Below, piece by piece: positions 1 to 11,789 of a stretch of 64,000 nucleotides of DNA. Source of the stretch: Rhipicephalus microplus (taxonomy: Eukaryota > Arthropoda > Arachnida > Ixodida > Ixodidae); the NCBI RefSeq assembly GCF_043290135.1, contig NC_134705.1, positions 37,265,771-37,329,770 of the forward strand. Reading direction: 5' to 3'. Numbering within the stretch: the first letter of the stretch is position 1; each line of letters starts with the position of its first letter. Under the pieces are notes generated by a model. The model had not been told where the DNA came from and searched no databases. It was given only the letters and a program-made list of their open reading frames with translations. The translations under genes were made by a program, and so were the position numbers.

Positions 1-2
1 GG

Positions 3-320
3 AGAATTGGCACGATTAAGAAGTCCACACTAGAGATCTATCGAACTTTTAGGCAGGAAATTGCCAAGGAAAGGATCTATGGTAATACTCGGGATAGTTG
101 TTTACTGTTTGAGGCCAGGACGGGAGTATTGAGAACCAAGACATATCAGGCTAAATACGAAAGGGTTGTCACGGTATGCAGTGCGTGTGGAGAGGAAGAA
201 GAAACTGCCGAACACTTCAAAATGTTCTGTAAAGGGCTTCATTCTATAGTTCAGGATGATGGCGCAGAGTTTTTCAAAGCACTGGGGTTTAGGGACAGTG
301 AGGGCAAAATAGACTTTTAG
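3..320 (+). pseudogene. 3' end of a non-LTR retrotransposon ORF2 (C-terminal zinc-knuckle region)
   Basis: The frame is open from the left window edge to a TAG at 318-320, so only the last ~105 residues of a larger protein are visible. The peptide ends with a Cys-X2-Cys-X8-His-X4-Cys cluster (CSAC...H...C), followed by about 40 residues. This layout is typical of the C-terminus of EN-RT polyproteins of arthropod non-LTR elements, where the knuckle follows the RT or RNase H domain. No RT core is in the window, so the element must extend to the left. There is no upstream ATG; the copy is a fragment or truncated by the window. Family-level assignment is inference from the knuckle and spacing. 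Confidence 0.6.
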
Positions 321-512
321 CGGGTAGAATTAACTAAAAATAGGTTATCTGATTAGTGGCTAAAGTCAAGGCACGAGTGAAAATTAAACCTTCACTGCAA
401 AGTAGGAATCTTCGACCTCAATATGTAAGAAAAAAAAATAAATCTAGTTTTTGGTTCATTAAGCATTACGGATTGGTGGCGCTAGCCACCACCCGATCTA
501 AAGCGTACAGCC

Positions 513-753
513 ACATCCATCCATCCATCCACCCATCCATCCATCCATCCATCCACCCACCCATCCATCCATCCATCCATCCATCCATCCATCCATTCAT
601 CCATCCATCCATCCATCCATCCATCCATCCATCCGTCCGTCCATCCGTCCGTCCGTCCGTCCGTCCATCCATCCATCCATCCATCCATCCATCCATCCAT
701 CCATCCATTCATCCATCCATCCATCCATCTATTTATCCATCCATCCATCCATC
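513..753. repeat. (CATC)n microsatellite
   Basis: About 240 bp of CATC repeats, with CGTC variants clustered around 632-668. Open frames across it on both strands (Ile-His-Pro-Ser or Met-Asp-Gly-Trp repeats) are artefacts of the 4-bp period and are not genes. Confidence 0.97.
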
Positions 754-1692
754 GGTATTCGTTGACCAGCGCACTCGCCTTCCCGAGGTGGCTCTGAAAG
801 AAAGAGAAGTGAAGAGAAAAGTGTATCATCGTAACTGTCTCTCTCTCAGAAGGTGACTTCAACAACGCCACACAGAGAATGGGTAGTGGGAAAGAAAAAG
901 GACCGTGAAATAGAGGCGAAAAGAGGAAGGTGTCAGGGGTGTTTGGTTTGCCCACGCGCGAACGCACGCTGCCTCCGAGACGGGAAGAGAGGAAAAAGAT
1001 CGTCAAGGAGACCGGCAGGACGACGAGGATCCTCACGACTACGTCCACATCGTTCTCGTCGCTTCGTAGGCACGGCAGCACGTGAAAAGTTCGTATGATG
1101 AGTGTTGGGCACGAGCAACGATGTCCTCCCAAGCACGCTCACCTGCCTGCTGTCACCTCTTTTTTAAGAACGCCCATAGCTACATGTCCGCCTGTTATGA
1201 GCATTAGGCATTTGAAGCATGGCAGTGGCCAGTATGGCACAAATGAGCAGGCATGTGGTTAATATGCCCATCGACGTGGTCCACACAGTGCAGTCCCTGC
1301 CAAAGAACGTGCCCAACAACGCTCCCTTCGACGTAAACAACATGTGGATGCTCATTAACAAGCCTTCGTACAAAAGTGGTCTCGCACCTCCAGCATGATT
1401 CACTTTGTGGATATGCCGGTGAATTTTTTTCATAAGCCTCGAAGTCTCCAATTGCTAAACAAGTACCTACAAAATGTAGCTGATATAGATCTTTTTTAGA
1501 GATGCTTGTTAAGTCTCAACTCTTACCTTAAAATACCTGCTGAATTCCTAGGCAACAAAATAGTTTTTCCGATTCTCATGGTTCACTACCGGAGCTTTTT
1601 GAGAAGCCCCCGCTAGTGCTTTCCCCTACCACGAAATATGCACGCGCAGCAAATTGTAGGCAAACAACCGACCAGGGCATTGGCGATCCTTC
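754..1692. other. No supported gene
   Basis: I see no recognisable domain, RNA or repeat here. The short open frames on both strands have no family resemblance. A GC-richer stretch lies at about 940-1100. Confidence 0.5.
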
Positions 1693-1971
1693 ATGCGGAG
1701 GGCAGAAGGAATCCCCAGCTGGACCTGCTTTGCCGACGTGGTCCGGTACGGGAACGGCAACAGATACGTGGTAGTATCGTTCGGCAATGCTGGTTCAATT
1801 CTCAACACCGCATCAAGTGAGCGTTCCTCCTCGAGCACTGCCGAGCAGGTGGCCATCGGCAACGCTGTGTACTACGAGAAGCGTGCGATCGCATTCATAT
1901 ATCTTAGACGCTGCCATCCGGGCCTTCACAATCGTTGCTATCGCCAAGTAAGTGTGCCTTATCGTAGATGA
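1693..1971 (+). pseudogene. RNase H-like fragment of an I-clade non-LTR element
   Basis: A 92-codon open frame reads like the start of the RNase H domain of I-like non-LTR elements. An Asp-containing first strand (FADVVRYGNG) is followed by a Val/Ser strand, a Ser-rich turn and an AEQVAI helix start with the expected Glu. The same pattern appears more clearly at 9890-10790 and 41858-42136. No RT is visible upstream in frame, so this is a short decayed scrap. It could be coincidental. Confidence 0.4.
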
Positions 1972-2680
1972 CAAAGACAGCAGTAATCATATTTCAAATT
2001 GGCGCCCTCCTTACATGGGTCAATGTGAAGAAAGCTTCACCATCGTCTAACGTCAACAAGCTGACTCATGCAGTCTAAAGCATGAGGTCTAACATTCCGC
2101 ATCCATGAAGGTTATCCCCAGTACAAGGCTTCGGAGAACAGATATCAGACCACTGCAATAAATAGTATTTCACAGCCCGTCTACATAAGCACAAGCGTAT
2201 ACTGTCCTCCCCGCAGATAATGACAACGAGGCACTCAATGACACCTAAACACTTACAGACGCGTTCTTAGACAATTTTGGCTTTATTCAGGAATATTTTT
2301 GTCTATACTTAAACTAGCCATTCATGGCCTCTTGTCAGGGATTAGCTAATATAGAACAAATGCTCTGTAGAGTCCACTTTTTGCAGTGATCAAGCCATTC
2401 AAGCCAAGAAGTGCTCGACCATCACAAGTCCCAACAACGAGAATCAGATTTGGGTGGTCCAGCCCATGTTGCAGTCGTCAAGTTTAGCCTTCTCGCCCCA
2501 GCGACAGCATAGCCGAACGCGCGCGATTTATGCCTCTCAGAAGAAATACAGTTTTTCAAACTCAACAACTACTCTGAGTGGTTCTTATCTGTAGGTACTG
2601 GTCGCATAAGTAGTCACTTTTTTCTTACCACTACTAGTGCCTGGTTAACCATCGCAATTTTTGTTGTTTACCACGCCTGT
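1972..2680. other. No supported gene
   Basis: AT-rich sequence with stop codons in all frames; nothing recognised. Confidence 0.45.
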
Positions 2681-2850
2681 TTAGGAATACAGTTTTCGGC
2701 CCATTATTTTTAGACACACCATTGCACTTTGGCCCCACGATTCCACCCACAATTCATGATTTGACTTTAGTCCTTTGATCGAGTTACTCTGTAAGGCAGT
2801 GTCGTCAGCGAATGAGCTGCTGCCTTGGTCTTCCATAAAGGTCATTTTCA
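2681..2850 (-). pseudogene. RTE-like reverse transcriptase scrap with FADD box
   Basis: On the minus strand the peptide contains SSSFADDTALQSN followed by a spaced helix ending in a Leu-Lys-Ile strand. This resembles RT motif C (F/Y-A-D-D) and the following helix in RTE-type non-LTR elements. Only about 50 residues are recognisable and the frame is degraded around them. The FADD box is seen directly; the family is inferred. Confidence 0.4.
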
Positions 2851-3840
2851 AGCTATTCTGCGTTTTCATGCGAGTACACAGACTTGTCAGTCGGTATGCG
2901 TGCTGAACCAATATGATCGCATAATTTCTCCTGCGAAATGCTTTGGTTTTGACCAAACCGTTGTGCAGTTGTTGCGAACAACAGCCCCAGCAGACACAGC
3001 AGTGCGCTGGCACGTCTGCACTGTACGTTGCTTGAGAAACAACACAATACTCAATTAATTGTATGGGCTTATCTATCGATGCAGCCTATAGGCGTCATGA
3101 AGCCTGAGCAGATGACACAATTTGGAACAAGCAAGAAAGTGAGCTCAGAAGTCATTTCTCAATGATTATTGCGCATATGTACCATACGATTTAATTATGT
3201 TATTGGGCCTCTATTTATTATGGAGGATCCACATAATTGACAGACATGCTGAGCAACGTCGTTCGACAAAGGCTGTTTTCCGAGATGCAGAAGCCAATGT
3301 GCTTACGTTGTAGAGGGTTTCGACAGTGTTCCCGAGTGGCTGGACATGTGTGTTTGTTTACCGGATTTTTGAAGAGACGTTGGACTGTATGAAATTGTAT
3401 CTTGCACATGTGTGCATGCGAGCATAATTTTGAAGCAGCAAATTTTATACGTAGATGTGACAACATTTGATTGCAATATTTTAATGCAATAAATAAAAGA
3501 GAAAGTCGGCATGACGAGGTGGTTAGTGTGTTCAACCCGAAATCCGAAGGTTGCACTTTCGAATCCTTGTGGTTCCTGTTTATTTTCTTTTACGGAGGCG
3601 TTCCGGATCGCTTTCCATTGAATTATTCAATATTTCTCATTTAAAGGCAGCTCGATCGTCATGGTGGTTTTGATGCCGTTTCGCACTCCATCATTGCCAA
3701 CACTCAAGCATCCACCATGTGCCACCAATATTTCCAGCACCGTAAGCCACCAAAATGATGGATGGTGGAATCCACCATTCCTATTTCGGTCGTGTTTTTT
3801 TTCAATAGACAGACTGTAATGTAAATACAAAATTTGGGGA
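2851..3840. other. No supported gene
   Basis: No coding signal. Around 3660-3790 short motifs built from CCACCAT/ATGGTGG recur on both strands, probably fortuitous or an old repeat. Confidence 0.4.
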
Positions 3841-3956
3841 GCCGAGAAAAAATCACAGCATATCCACATGGTCAATAATAGAGAGTGGGGCGAAGCATCC
3901 GTAGGTCCATCCGTCCGTCCGTGCTTCCGTCAATTCGTGTGGTCGTCGGTGCGTTC

Positions 3957-3988
<32 letters not shown>

Positions 3989-4280
3989 GCATGTCTGTCT
4001 GTCTGTCTGTCTGTCTGTCTGCATGTCTGTCTGTCGCTGTGTCTTTCTGTACGTCCGTCAATTTTCCTGTCTGTCTGTCTGTCTCTCTGTCTGTCTGCTC
4101 GTCCGTCCATTCGTCCGTGTGTCCATCCGTAGCACCAACCAGACGCGAGCTAAGCAAGTTGAGCACTAGCTTTTTCAACGCGCCCGTTGCTCTGCTTTAT
4201 CCGTGCCCCACCAACGACCCGCCACGTACAGTGGCTATTCAGGAGACTGAGGGAGGCACTCCTTCCTCGCGCATCTAGGC
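3841..4280 (+). repeat. DNA-transposon-like repeat end plus (GTCT)n microsatellite
   Basis: The segment starts with a 'cagcatatccac...gagagtggggcgaagc' end (3855-3895) that is also found at 38047-38090 (reverse) and 39670-39712. It is followed by about 230 bp of CCGT/GTCT tetranucleotides (3908-4130, purest at 3957-4020). The sequence beyond 4133 is not shared with the other two copies. It is probably a degraded non-autonomous element in which a microsatellite has expanded. Confidence 0.55.
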
Positions 4281-4513
4281 GAAAACCCGCAAAGCAGCCA
4301 ATCAGAGAGTAGCGGTACAGCGCCTTCTAAGATATCCTAAGTCAACTGCAGCTTGTTCATTCTATCTCATTTTATTTCCTTAAATACTTGCGAGGGGGTA
4401 TTACATAAAGGGTTAGTAATTACAAAGATAAAACATAGAAGCCAAATATTTAACGTAGAAAGTGCCTATTGATATTTTCTATGAACGATGATGCGCAGGG
4501 AATGGTTGCGATT

Positions 4514-5989
4514 TCACTGGGAAGGCCGTTCCAGTCTGGTGCGGTACATCGAAAAAAACGAGGCAGAAAAAGTACAAGTCCGGGAACGTGGCCGAGCAAC
4601 TTGAAGCAAATGGCTCGTGCGGTGAGATATGCGTGTTGCGGGAACGATATAAGGTGGGGAATTCAAGAGACTATGAAAAAGTTTGTGGAACAATGACAGG
4701 CTGGCGATACAATGGCGAAGTTCTAGATCTGGTAAACCAGATTCTCCTTTCAATCCAGATACGCTGACAGTGGAAGAGTATGAACAGTAAATAAATCGAG
4801 CGGCCCGGTTTTGAAGCGATTCGATGGCAAGTGTAAGATAAGATTGACGAGGGTGCCAAATCGGCGATGCGCATTCTCGTTTAGGTCGAACGATGGATTT
4901 GTATGCTTGTAATTTTACGTGTTGCGGAGTGAGGTGTAAATCGCGTTTAAGGAATCCCAGTGTTTTATTTGCAGATGAAATGATATTAGTGACGTGTATG
5001 TTCCACGAAAGATCACTACAAAGAGTGACGCCCAAATACTTGTATGACGGAATATTTTCTAGGGGGATGGCATTAATTGCGTACGTATACACAAGCGGCA
5101 TGCGGCGGGGATGGAATGAAACGACTTTACATTTACTCGGGTTAAGTTCCATGAGCCAGCGCTCACACCATTCCTGGAGACAGTTTATGTTAGCTTGTAA
5201 GGATGACTGTTTTGAATTGTCAGTAACAGTGTCATGTATAACGCAGTCATCAGTAAACAGGCGTGTTTTACAGGTTAGGTTGAAGGCAAGTCATTTATGT
5301 ATATAAGGAATAAAAGGGGAGCAAGAACCGAACCCTGCGGTACTCCGGACGTTACTGGAAAAGGATTAGAGGTACGGTTGTTGATATTAACAGACGGGGA
5401 GCGGATTGTAAGAAATGCTCTGATCCAATTTAGCCGAGATGAAGATTTACCTGGGAAAGTTTCAGTAACAGTCGAGAATGGGGTACTTTGTCTAACGCTT
5501 TGGAGAAATCTAAGACAACGGCATCGGTTTGTAAGTTACAGTCCAGGTTAGTATGCAAATTGTGAACAAATAAGGCCAGTTGCGTTTCACAAGAGAATCC
5601 TGCGCGAAACCCAGGTTGTTTTGGATAGAAAAAACTGTTTGAATCAAGAGTCTATGATATGCGTGTAGATAACGTGTTCCATGATTTTACAGGGCACGCT
5701 GGTTAAAGATATGGGACGATAGTTTAATGGCGATTTCTTGTTACCCGATTTGAAAATTGGAACGACATTCCCGTTGTTACAGTCATCTGGCAGGCGTTCT
5801 GTCAAAAGTGATTGTGAGAAGAGCAAGCATAGAAAAGATGCACAAATATATTTTGTATTCCTAAGGAATTTGGAGTCGATTTCGTCAATACCAGAAGAGG
5901 AGGAAAGTTTTAATTTGTCGATTAGGCACATAATTCTATTAGCTGTGAACGATACCGGTGGCATAGCACATTCTATATTATTGGGTGGT
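4514..5989 (-). pseudogene. Reverse transcriptase part of CR1-like element A1
   Basis: The N-terminal RT part (5964-5644) shows the SSSGIDEI motif, a conserved Lys-Ser-Gly strand and the NYRPISLTSVPCKIMEH box that opens non-LTR RT domains. The C-terminal part (5152-4514) shows MELNPSKCK, the YKYLGV box with the following Leu-Ser-Trp, and the helix around LQNRAARFIY. The middle (5160-5640), which should hold the catalytic FADD box, is frame-broken, so the enzyme is dead. The same family is present at 14260-16186 and, nearly intact, at 45334-48123. Confidence 0.82.
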
Positions 5990-7123
5990 TGTCACACATG
6001 TCCCGTTTATTACGGAGGCGATCGCCGGGCTAATTCGAAGAGCCGAAGTATCGGCCCCCCGAACCGCACCACGAAAGCGTGGACAATTTAGAAGTGGTCC
6101 TTTTTGGTGCGCCAGCGGACGCCGGCTGGGGCCCAAAGAACAAGTCAGAGCCGAGAGTTGATAAACAAACAAATTATATTCTCAATACTGGCAGATCGAA
6201 AACAATACATAAAAATTCACACTCCACAATAGTTGCATACAATATGTCACCAACCAAACCAATCAATCAACGTACTACACAATACAATCAGCCACACTTG
6301 AAACAATGGACACGGACAACAATACGCACTACAATGCAGTCCCATGCATTGAACAGCCAAGACACTTAAAGACTAGAGAGATAGAAAACCTATTCAGTCC
6401 AAAGTTCTTGGAACCAAAGTCTAGATGATACTCTTCCGAGAATCACTCACTCAAAGTCCAGCGTTGTTGTCGTTCCGCAGCCCTCGAAGTTTCTCTTCCA
6501 GGAAACCTCCCGTCTTCAATTGGCCACTCTTCAAACTTCAACTTCTTCGCCGGAACACGTCGGCTTCACACACGCAGCTGTTGCCACGAGTCTTCGCTCA
6601 ATAGCGGTAAACACACACTCTTGCCTGTAGCTCGAGTCGTCACCCCTCAGGTGGAATTCCTCTCTATCTCCTGCTTCGTCACTACGGACGAAACCTTCGC
6701 CGACTACACGGCGGAATCCCTACGCGCTCTGGCGTTAACTTCCGTCTCCTCCTGATTTCTCGTCTCGGCCGCTCGATTAAATACTTTCCGCGCCACCTTC
6801 CAGAACGTTCTCCTCATTTCGTCGGCGCGATGCGCAGCGAAGGCTGGGGAGAGGCACGAGACGGTTCGACTGCCCTCTCCGGAGGATGATTCACTCGGTC
6901 TGACCCCGCCTCCTTCGTTCTAGAAAAGTCGCGGCCTTGCTGGGCCGCCGATGTGGGGTGAGGAGGTTCGTCTGTGAAGCCATGCTTCTGCGGGGAGAGC
7001 GCGCGCCCGGGAGCCTTGGATGTTTGCTTTCTTTTTTTTCTTTTTTACCTCGCGGCGTTTCTTCCGCCCGTTGTCGCAAGGATATGGCGGCGCGCTCTTT
7101 TTTTTAGCGCTCGTTCTGTGACA
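5990..7123. mobile_element. Solo LTR (1134 bp) with 5-bp target duplication GTGGT
   Basis: The segment begins TGTCACA and ends TGTGACA (TG...CA ends), and is flanked on both sides by GTGGT (5985-5989 and 7124-7128). The CR1-like reading frame continues across the point of insertion. A second copy with the same ends and internal sequence lies at 38295-39486. These features match a solo LTR of a Ty3/gypsy-type element: terminal TG/CA, 5-bp duplication and no coding capacity. I cannot fix the transcriptional orientation; the internal domain is not in the window. Confidence 0.8.
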
Positions 7124-7224
7124 GTGGTATTGTAAATGACACGTTACTTTCTTTGGTAAACACGAATGAGAAAGCGGTGTTGAAGATGTTAGCGCATTGA
7201 TCATCGGTGAGTACGTGAATCGAT

Positions 7225-8250
7225 TCACTGGTAAGAGTAATTGGGGCAGTAAACGGGGGGTTCAAAAGCCGCCAAATTTTTTTTTTGGTTGTTAGTCAGC
7301 TTGCTTGATAAGTCAACGTTGAAAAAATAATTCTTTGCGCCTTGAACTGAGCATAAATAAGCTTTTCCAGCTGCGTAGTATTTCTGCCACTTTTGCGAGT
7401 CTTCTAGTCTTTTTGCTAATCTCAACAGGCGTTTTTTCTTGTTTTCTTATCTTTTCAGAGTTTTAGAAAACCATGCTTTTGGCAATTCGCGCGGAAGCGG
7501 GATTTCGGAATAAACCTGTCAGTCAATTCATTGACCGTGTCCTTAAACAGTGTCCAGTTTTCTTCTACGGACAGAGAAAAGAAAGTAGCTTCTAGTAGTT
7601 TCTAAACTGGATAAGAATGCGTTAAGCGCCAAATTTATTGCTTCATAATTCCCGTTGTCATAGAGCCAAATGGTTTTCTGGGTGTTTTGACGAATTAACG
7701 GTTTAAATGCAAATTCGGTATCGATGACCTTATGGTCACTTCTTTCGGCGAGATAAGTAATCGAGACCATGTCGTCTGGGTGAATGGTTAGTATCAGGTT
7801 CAAAATATTTTCACACTCTTGTGTTACGCGTGTTGGTGCAGTCACCATTTGTGAAAGAATAAAATGTAAACAAACGTCCAGGAAAGCCCCGGCTTCGCAT
7901 TGTGCCGGTGACGGCATGGTTTGGTTAAGCCAGTTATTACCAGGAATATTAGGATCACCGAACAAAACTCCGGGGCCGTTGGGATACTTTTTTGTAACTT
8001 CGTTTAAGACGTCGTTAAGGTTATTAGAAAAGTCAGGACAGCTATTCAGGGGCCTATAGCAGAAGCCAAGTAATACTGACTGGGGCTTTGCAGAACAAAG
8101 AATCCAAATTATTTCAAGGTCAGATGACAAGTTAACTAACGAGCAGGTTATTTTTTGGTTTGTGGCAATAAGGAATTCTCCTCCATTCTTATCTTTTCGA
8201 TCCTTCCGAAATAGCTGAAAATTAGGCAAATCGGCCGAGACCTCTTGATC
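7225..8250 (-). pseudogene. AP-type endonuclease and linker of CR1-like element A1
   Basis: The endonuclease part (8250-7543) carries a Gly-Gly strand, a GFCYRP box, a GDPNIPGNNW strand where the family has GDFN, and AERSDHKV, the SDH catalytic box. The TETWL Glu lies upstream and is lost by truncation. The linker (7425-7225) has the Lys/Tyr-rich segment that precedes RT in this lineage. One frame break separates the two parts near 7540. The nuclease would nick the target for target-primed reverse transcription; this copy is inactive. Confidence 0.8.
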
Positions 8251-8262
8251 AGAGATGCTGTC

Positions 8263-8894
8263 ATTTAACTATGTACATCTACGTATGTACATCTATGAGA
8301 CAGTGCCGTCTAATATACTGTTCGAGAGATACTGCCTTCTTTTTTTCTCGTCTCTTTTTCTTTCGGTTACGCTGCACGAAGGACAATGTTCGCTTCGCCC
8401 CTAAAGAACTGCGCTTGTGCAGCTTTACTAAGCTCTGAGCCGCCGTACCACACGTATCACTACGTTTTGTTGTCTTGAATGGTAAAATTCCATAGATATT
8501 TGTCTGGTTGGGTAAGTAAACTAGGAAACAATTTAAACTCCAACCAAAAGCAGATGAAGATGTGTAAACGGGAGGATTCCGAGCCGACTTAGTTCCTTTC
8601 TCAGGGGGGACTCGGGCTACGTTGCACCGGAGTCTTCAAAGCACTCGCGGGGTGGTTATTTATTCCGCTCGCTTTCTCTCTCCCGTTTTGGCGGGGAGCG
8701 AAGTCAGTTTGCCTAAACGGAATGAGGGATTCCGAGAGGACGGTCACGTTTTGGGTCGTTCGCTTTATATAGTACGACTTGAGTAGTAACCTTCTGCCAT
8801 TTGGTTGTGTGCGTGCGTTTTCTGTCTCAGTGTTTGGCGCTACTCATTCTGCGATATGATCGACTAACAAGCCGTCAACGTCACCCTTCATTCG
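8263..8894. other. No supported gene
   Basis: A short duplicate 'atgtacatctacgtatgtacatctatg' sits at 8271-8297. Otherwise nothing is recognised. Confidence 0.45.
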
Positions 8895-8906
8895 TCGCTG
8901 CGTTTG

Positions 8907-9156
8907 ATTGATTGATTTGATCGATATGTGGGGTTCAACGTCCCAAAACCACCATATGAATATGAGAGACACCGTAGTGGAGGGCTCCGGAAATTTCGAT
9001 CACCTGGGGTTCTTTAACGTGCACCTAAATCGGAGCTCACGAGCCTGCAACATTTGCGCCTCTATGGGAAATGCAGCCGCTGCAGCCGAGATTCGAACCT
9101 GCGACCTGCGGGTCAGCATCCGAGTACCTTAGCCACCAGATCTTCGCGGTGGGGCG
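8907..9156 (-). mobile_element. tRNA-derived SINE (tick Ruka-like), complete, with 12-bp target duplication
   Basis: On the minus strand the element starts with a tRNA-like head. An A-box-like TGGTGGCTAAGGTACTCGG lies at 9138-9120 and a B-box GGTTCGAATCT at 9099-9089. A conserved body (CCCCAGGTGATCGAAATTTC, GTAGTGGAGGGCTCC in the plus sense) and a short (ATCA/AATC) tail at 8907-8930 follow. TCGCTGCGTTTG (8895-8906) and TCGGTGCGTTTG (9157-9168) form a target-site duplication with one mismatch. The resemblance to the ixodid SINE called Ruka is from memory. A 5'-truncated relative lies at 27296-27446. Confidence 0.85.
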
Positions 9157-9168
9157 TCGGTGCGTTTG

Positions 9169-9889
9169 GTCGGCATGAGTTACCTCAATGGAGTGTTTAA
9201 TCGTTGTTTCGTTCAGTACAAATACTGAAGTTCAACACTGTGGCAGAACATAGCCTTTTCAAAATTCAAATTGTTTGGATTCGAGCATATTTCTTTTTTA
9301 TTTGAGCACGTGCTGGATAGTAAAATTTTTGGAACTCTCGAAAAATGATTTTCTTCTGTGTGGAGTTTTGCGCTAGAATTAACAGATGTGGTAAAAATAA
9401 AAAAGTGGGTGGCCAATAAATCATGGTTGCTCCTGCTAAACAAGGCCACACTTCAGAAGAATGTGAACCCTTTAACAGATGAAAAAGCCGTGAACCCGTG
9501 GTCATGCTTGACTAAATGTTTGTACAAGTGGTCTTGCCCTGCGTTGGAGAAAAGGGTTCAGAACGCGAAGCTTAGAGCCTTCCTGCACACAAGAGATCCT
9601 GTCAAAAGGTGTGTCCTAGAGCTTTTGTCTAGAGACGCCCTTGTTGCCAATTGTTTAATCAAGTGTCCGAAATCAGGCATAAATTGTAGCTGCGCAATGA
9701 TTTTTTTGCTATAGCTTGATTCCCTAGGAGGACTTCCTCCTGATTCTAAGTATGACCATCCATTCGCACGTCTCAAATAATTTGACGGTCGCGATACTCG
9801 CTGGAAATCTATCAATGCCATCGGACTGATAAGAAAGGTTGCCAATGCGCCACAGAGACTTGAGAAGATAACCGCTTAAGGTTGGTGCA
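9169..9889. other. No recognised feature
   Basis: A 118-codon plus-strand open frame (9358-9714) has no motif I recognise and no ATG context or splice signal that stands out. Its protein is Lys/Cys/Trp-rich. I do not call it a gene. Confidence 0.4.
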
Positions 9890-10790
9890 CACCTTTGTGA
9901 TGTGCCATTTCACCTATGTTGCAGCCATGCACAGCTGGCAGATGTCGGAGCGTGGTAAGCTCAACACGTTAACCAGAAAGGCCATCAAGAGAGCTCTCGG
10001 GCTTCCCACGTACACAAGCTCTGACTGACTCTTTGGTCTTGGCATGCACAAGACGCTGCAAGAAATTGCAGAGTCACAATAGAGGGCGCGATTCACCAGG
10101 CTATGCATCACGCGTTCCGGCAGAAAGATCCTGCGGAAGCTGAAGATTCTACCGATTAAAATAAAGTCTCGCTTCTGCAGCATTTTTAGTGAACAGCGAG
10201 AACAAATCATTAGTGTCCCCATCTCGCGAAACGTCCCCCTCGAGCACAAAGAGAGTAAAAGACAGTCCAGGGCAACCGCTTTACTGCAAGGAACTCACGA
10301 GCATACCGGGGACTGTTGCTTCGTAAAAGCTTCCCGTTATCCTGAATGGAAGGCGTATGTGGAAGTGAGCATCAACCACGAGGGTGGTATCACTAACTCG
10401 ACAACGTTCTGTACGATGGTGGCTGAAATAGCAGATCAAGTGGTGATTGCGTTGGCCTTCTGGATAACAGGAGGTTCACAATTAGAGCGACTCGAGATCG
10501 GTCGTCAGAGCATTTGCCAAGGGAACAATATCAAAACCAACTTTTTAAATTCTTCGAAACAAAGAGATAGACCCATCCGCACACATTCGTTTGGTTCCCA
10601 GCTCACATAGGACGCAATGAGGGAGCACCGCCCATTCTAAACGAGTCAGCTCAGATAGCTGTGCGAGGACTAGTAAACAGCGTATCTATCAGGGGGCGTG
10701 GTGCTGATGTTTTAGAGAACCGCTAGCCACTCGTGTCGTATAATGAACTAACAAAATATATTTGCCTGGCGCGGAGACAATGCGCTATGC
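9890..10790 (+). pseudogene. I-like non-LTR remnant: RT C-terminal region plus RNase H
   Basis: Translation on the plus strand gives a run through LTRKAIKRALGLPTYTSS, VPISRNVP and a RNase H domain. RNase H starts with ASRYPEWKAYVEV, continues with VAEIADQVVIALAFW and ends with WFPAHIGRNEG and NESAQIAVRGL. A conserved YNELTKYICLARR segment follows. At least three in-frame stops (after SSD, AES and ENR) break it. The first catalytic Asp position reads Ser/Lys, so the enzyme would be dead. The order of segments matches I-clade elements with a 3' RNase H. There is no RT core upstream. Confidence 0.72.
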
Positions 10791-11789
10791 GGAAGTCATC
10801 GCGCCGTCCAAATGGTACGGTGCCATTACAAGCTCGGGACACGAACTACAATTAGAGGCAGTCCGACGGGCCCACAACGCAGTACGGTGACTTGGTCTTT
10901 CTGTTGCCAACCTAAGTTTCTTATGTTCAGTAAGGTACATCTGGACGTAGACGACTTTCTAATGTGCGATTCACTTCCAGTTACGGTTTCTAGACATGTG
11001 TAAAGATGTTTGTCTCCAAAGTTAAGAGCCAGCAAGGCTCTTACCGACGTGCTATTCATGTAATCAAAGAAATTTTTTTGTGAGCCGAATTCAATTTTGG
11101 GAGCTGCAAGTATGTCTGCGTCGTAGTGTTTTCACACCGCATAGTTGAAAATCAGTGAATTTAACTTCACAAACTATTTAAAGTTTTGTTCAAAAGCAAG
11201 AAAGAATAATACAGTCACAAATATTCATGTCGTGAAAACATTTATTGAGCTGCTGCCATAGGCCAAATTATGTAGCCGTATTGGGGCAAAGAAGCCAAAT
11301 TTCACAGCCCTGTGAATTACGATGAGTGAGATAGAATAGCCAAACTAAATGGTTGTTGCTTTCGAGTTGTTTTAGACAAATGCATAAGGCACCTTGCGAG
11401 TTGTTTTTTTTTTTCATTCCGTATGGCATACATTAACAGCGACATATTTGTGAAGACTTCCGCAGGTATAAAGTAATTATTGGCGGTTGGTACATAGTCG
11501 AAGAAACAGGAAAGAGCGTCAGACACAGGACAAGAAACTGTGCCTGGTACATCTACTTCATTGTCGTGTGAGTTGCGCTGTTTTGTCTTTTCTTTGTTAC
11601 TTCCATGGCATCTCAAAGGTAGTACTGCTCAGCACAAAACAGGAAATGAATGAATGCATGAATGTATAAATCTTTAAAAAAAAATAACATAATGAAATGA
11701 AAAGGCTATATTTTTTTACGCATCATTTTATCGCAAGCCCTTTCATTCCTTTTCCACCTAGCATTCATTTTGTAAAACCTCGATTTCGT
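10791..11789. other. No supported gene
   Basis: AT-rich intergenic sequence with stop codons in all frames and only short uninformative open frames. Confidence 0.45.

Larger units (their letters stand above)
4380..8262 (-). mobile_element. CR1-like non-LTR retrotransposon A1, 5'-truncated and split by a solo LTR
   Basis: Reading the minus strand from 8262 down gives endonuclease (8250-7540), linker (7540-7124), then RT start (5989-5644), RT core (5640-5160) and the C-terminal thumb region (5152-4514), ending near 4380. The solo LTR at 5990-7123 interrupts it between linker and RT. Removing the LTR and one 5-bp duplicate rejoins the two sides without a frame change. The 5' portion (ORF1 and the start of EN) is absent, as is usual for target-primed retrotransposition. 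The frames are broken in the RT core. Confidence 0.85.

Noticed and set aside
356..1132. Long open frames across the (CATC)n array on both strands
   Set aside because: They arise from the 4-bp repeat being free of stops in several frames; no non-repetitive domain is present.
513..4130. CRISPR array
   Set aside because: The repeats are microsatellites with no spacers, and the DNA is eukaryotic.
3853..4278. Open frames of Ser-Val-Cys-Leu or Asp-Arg-Gln-Thr repeats
   Set aside because: Translation of the (GTCT)n microsatellite.
9358..9714. 118-codon plus-strand open frame
   Set aside because: No recognised motif, no family resemblance, and it overlaps an equally long frame on the other strand.
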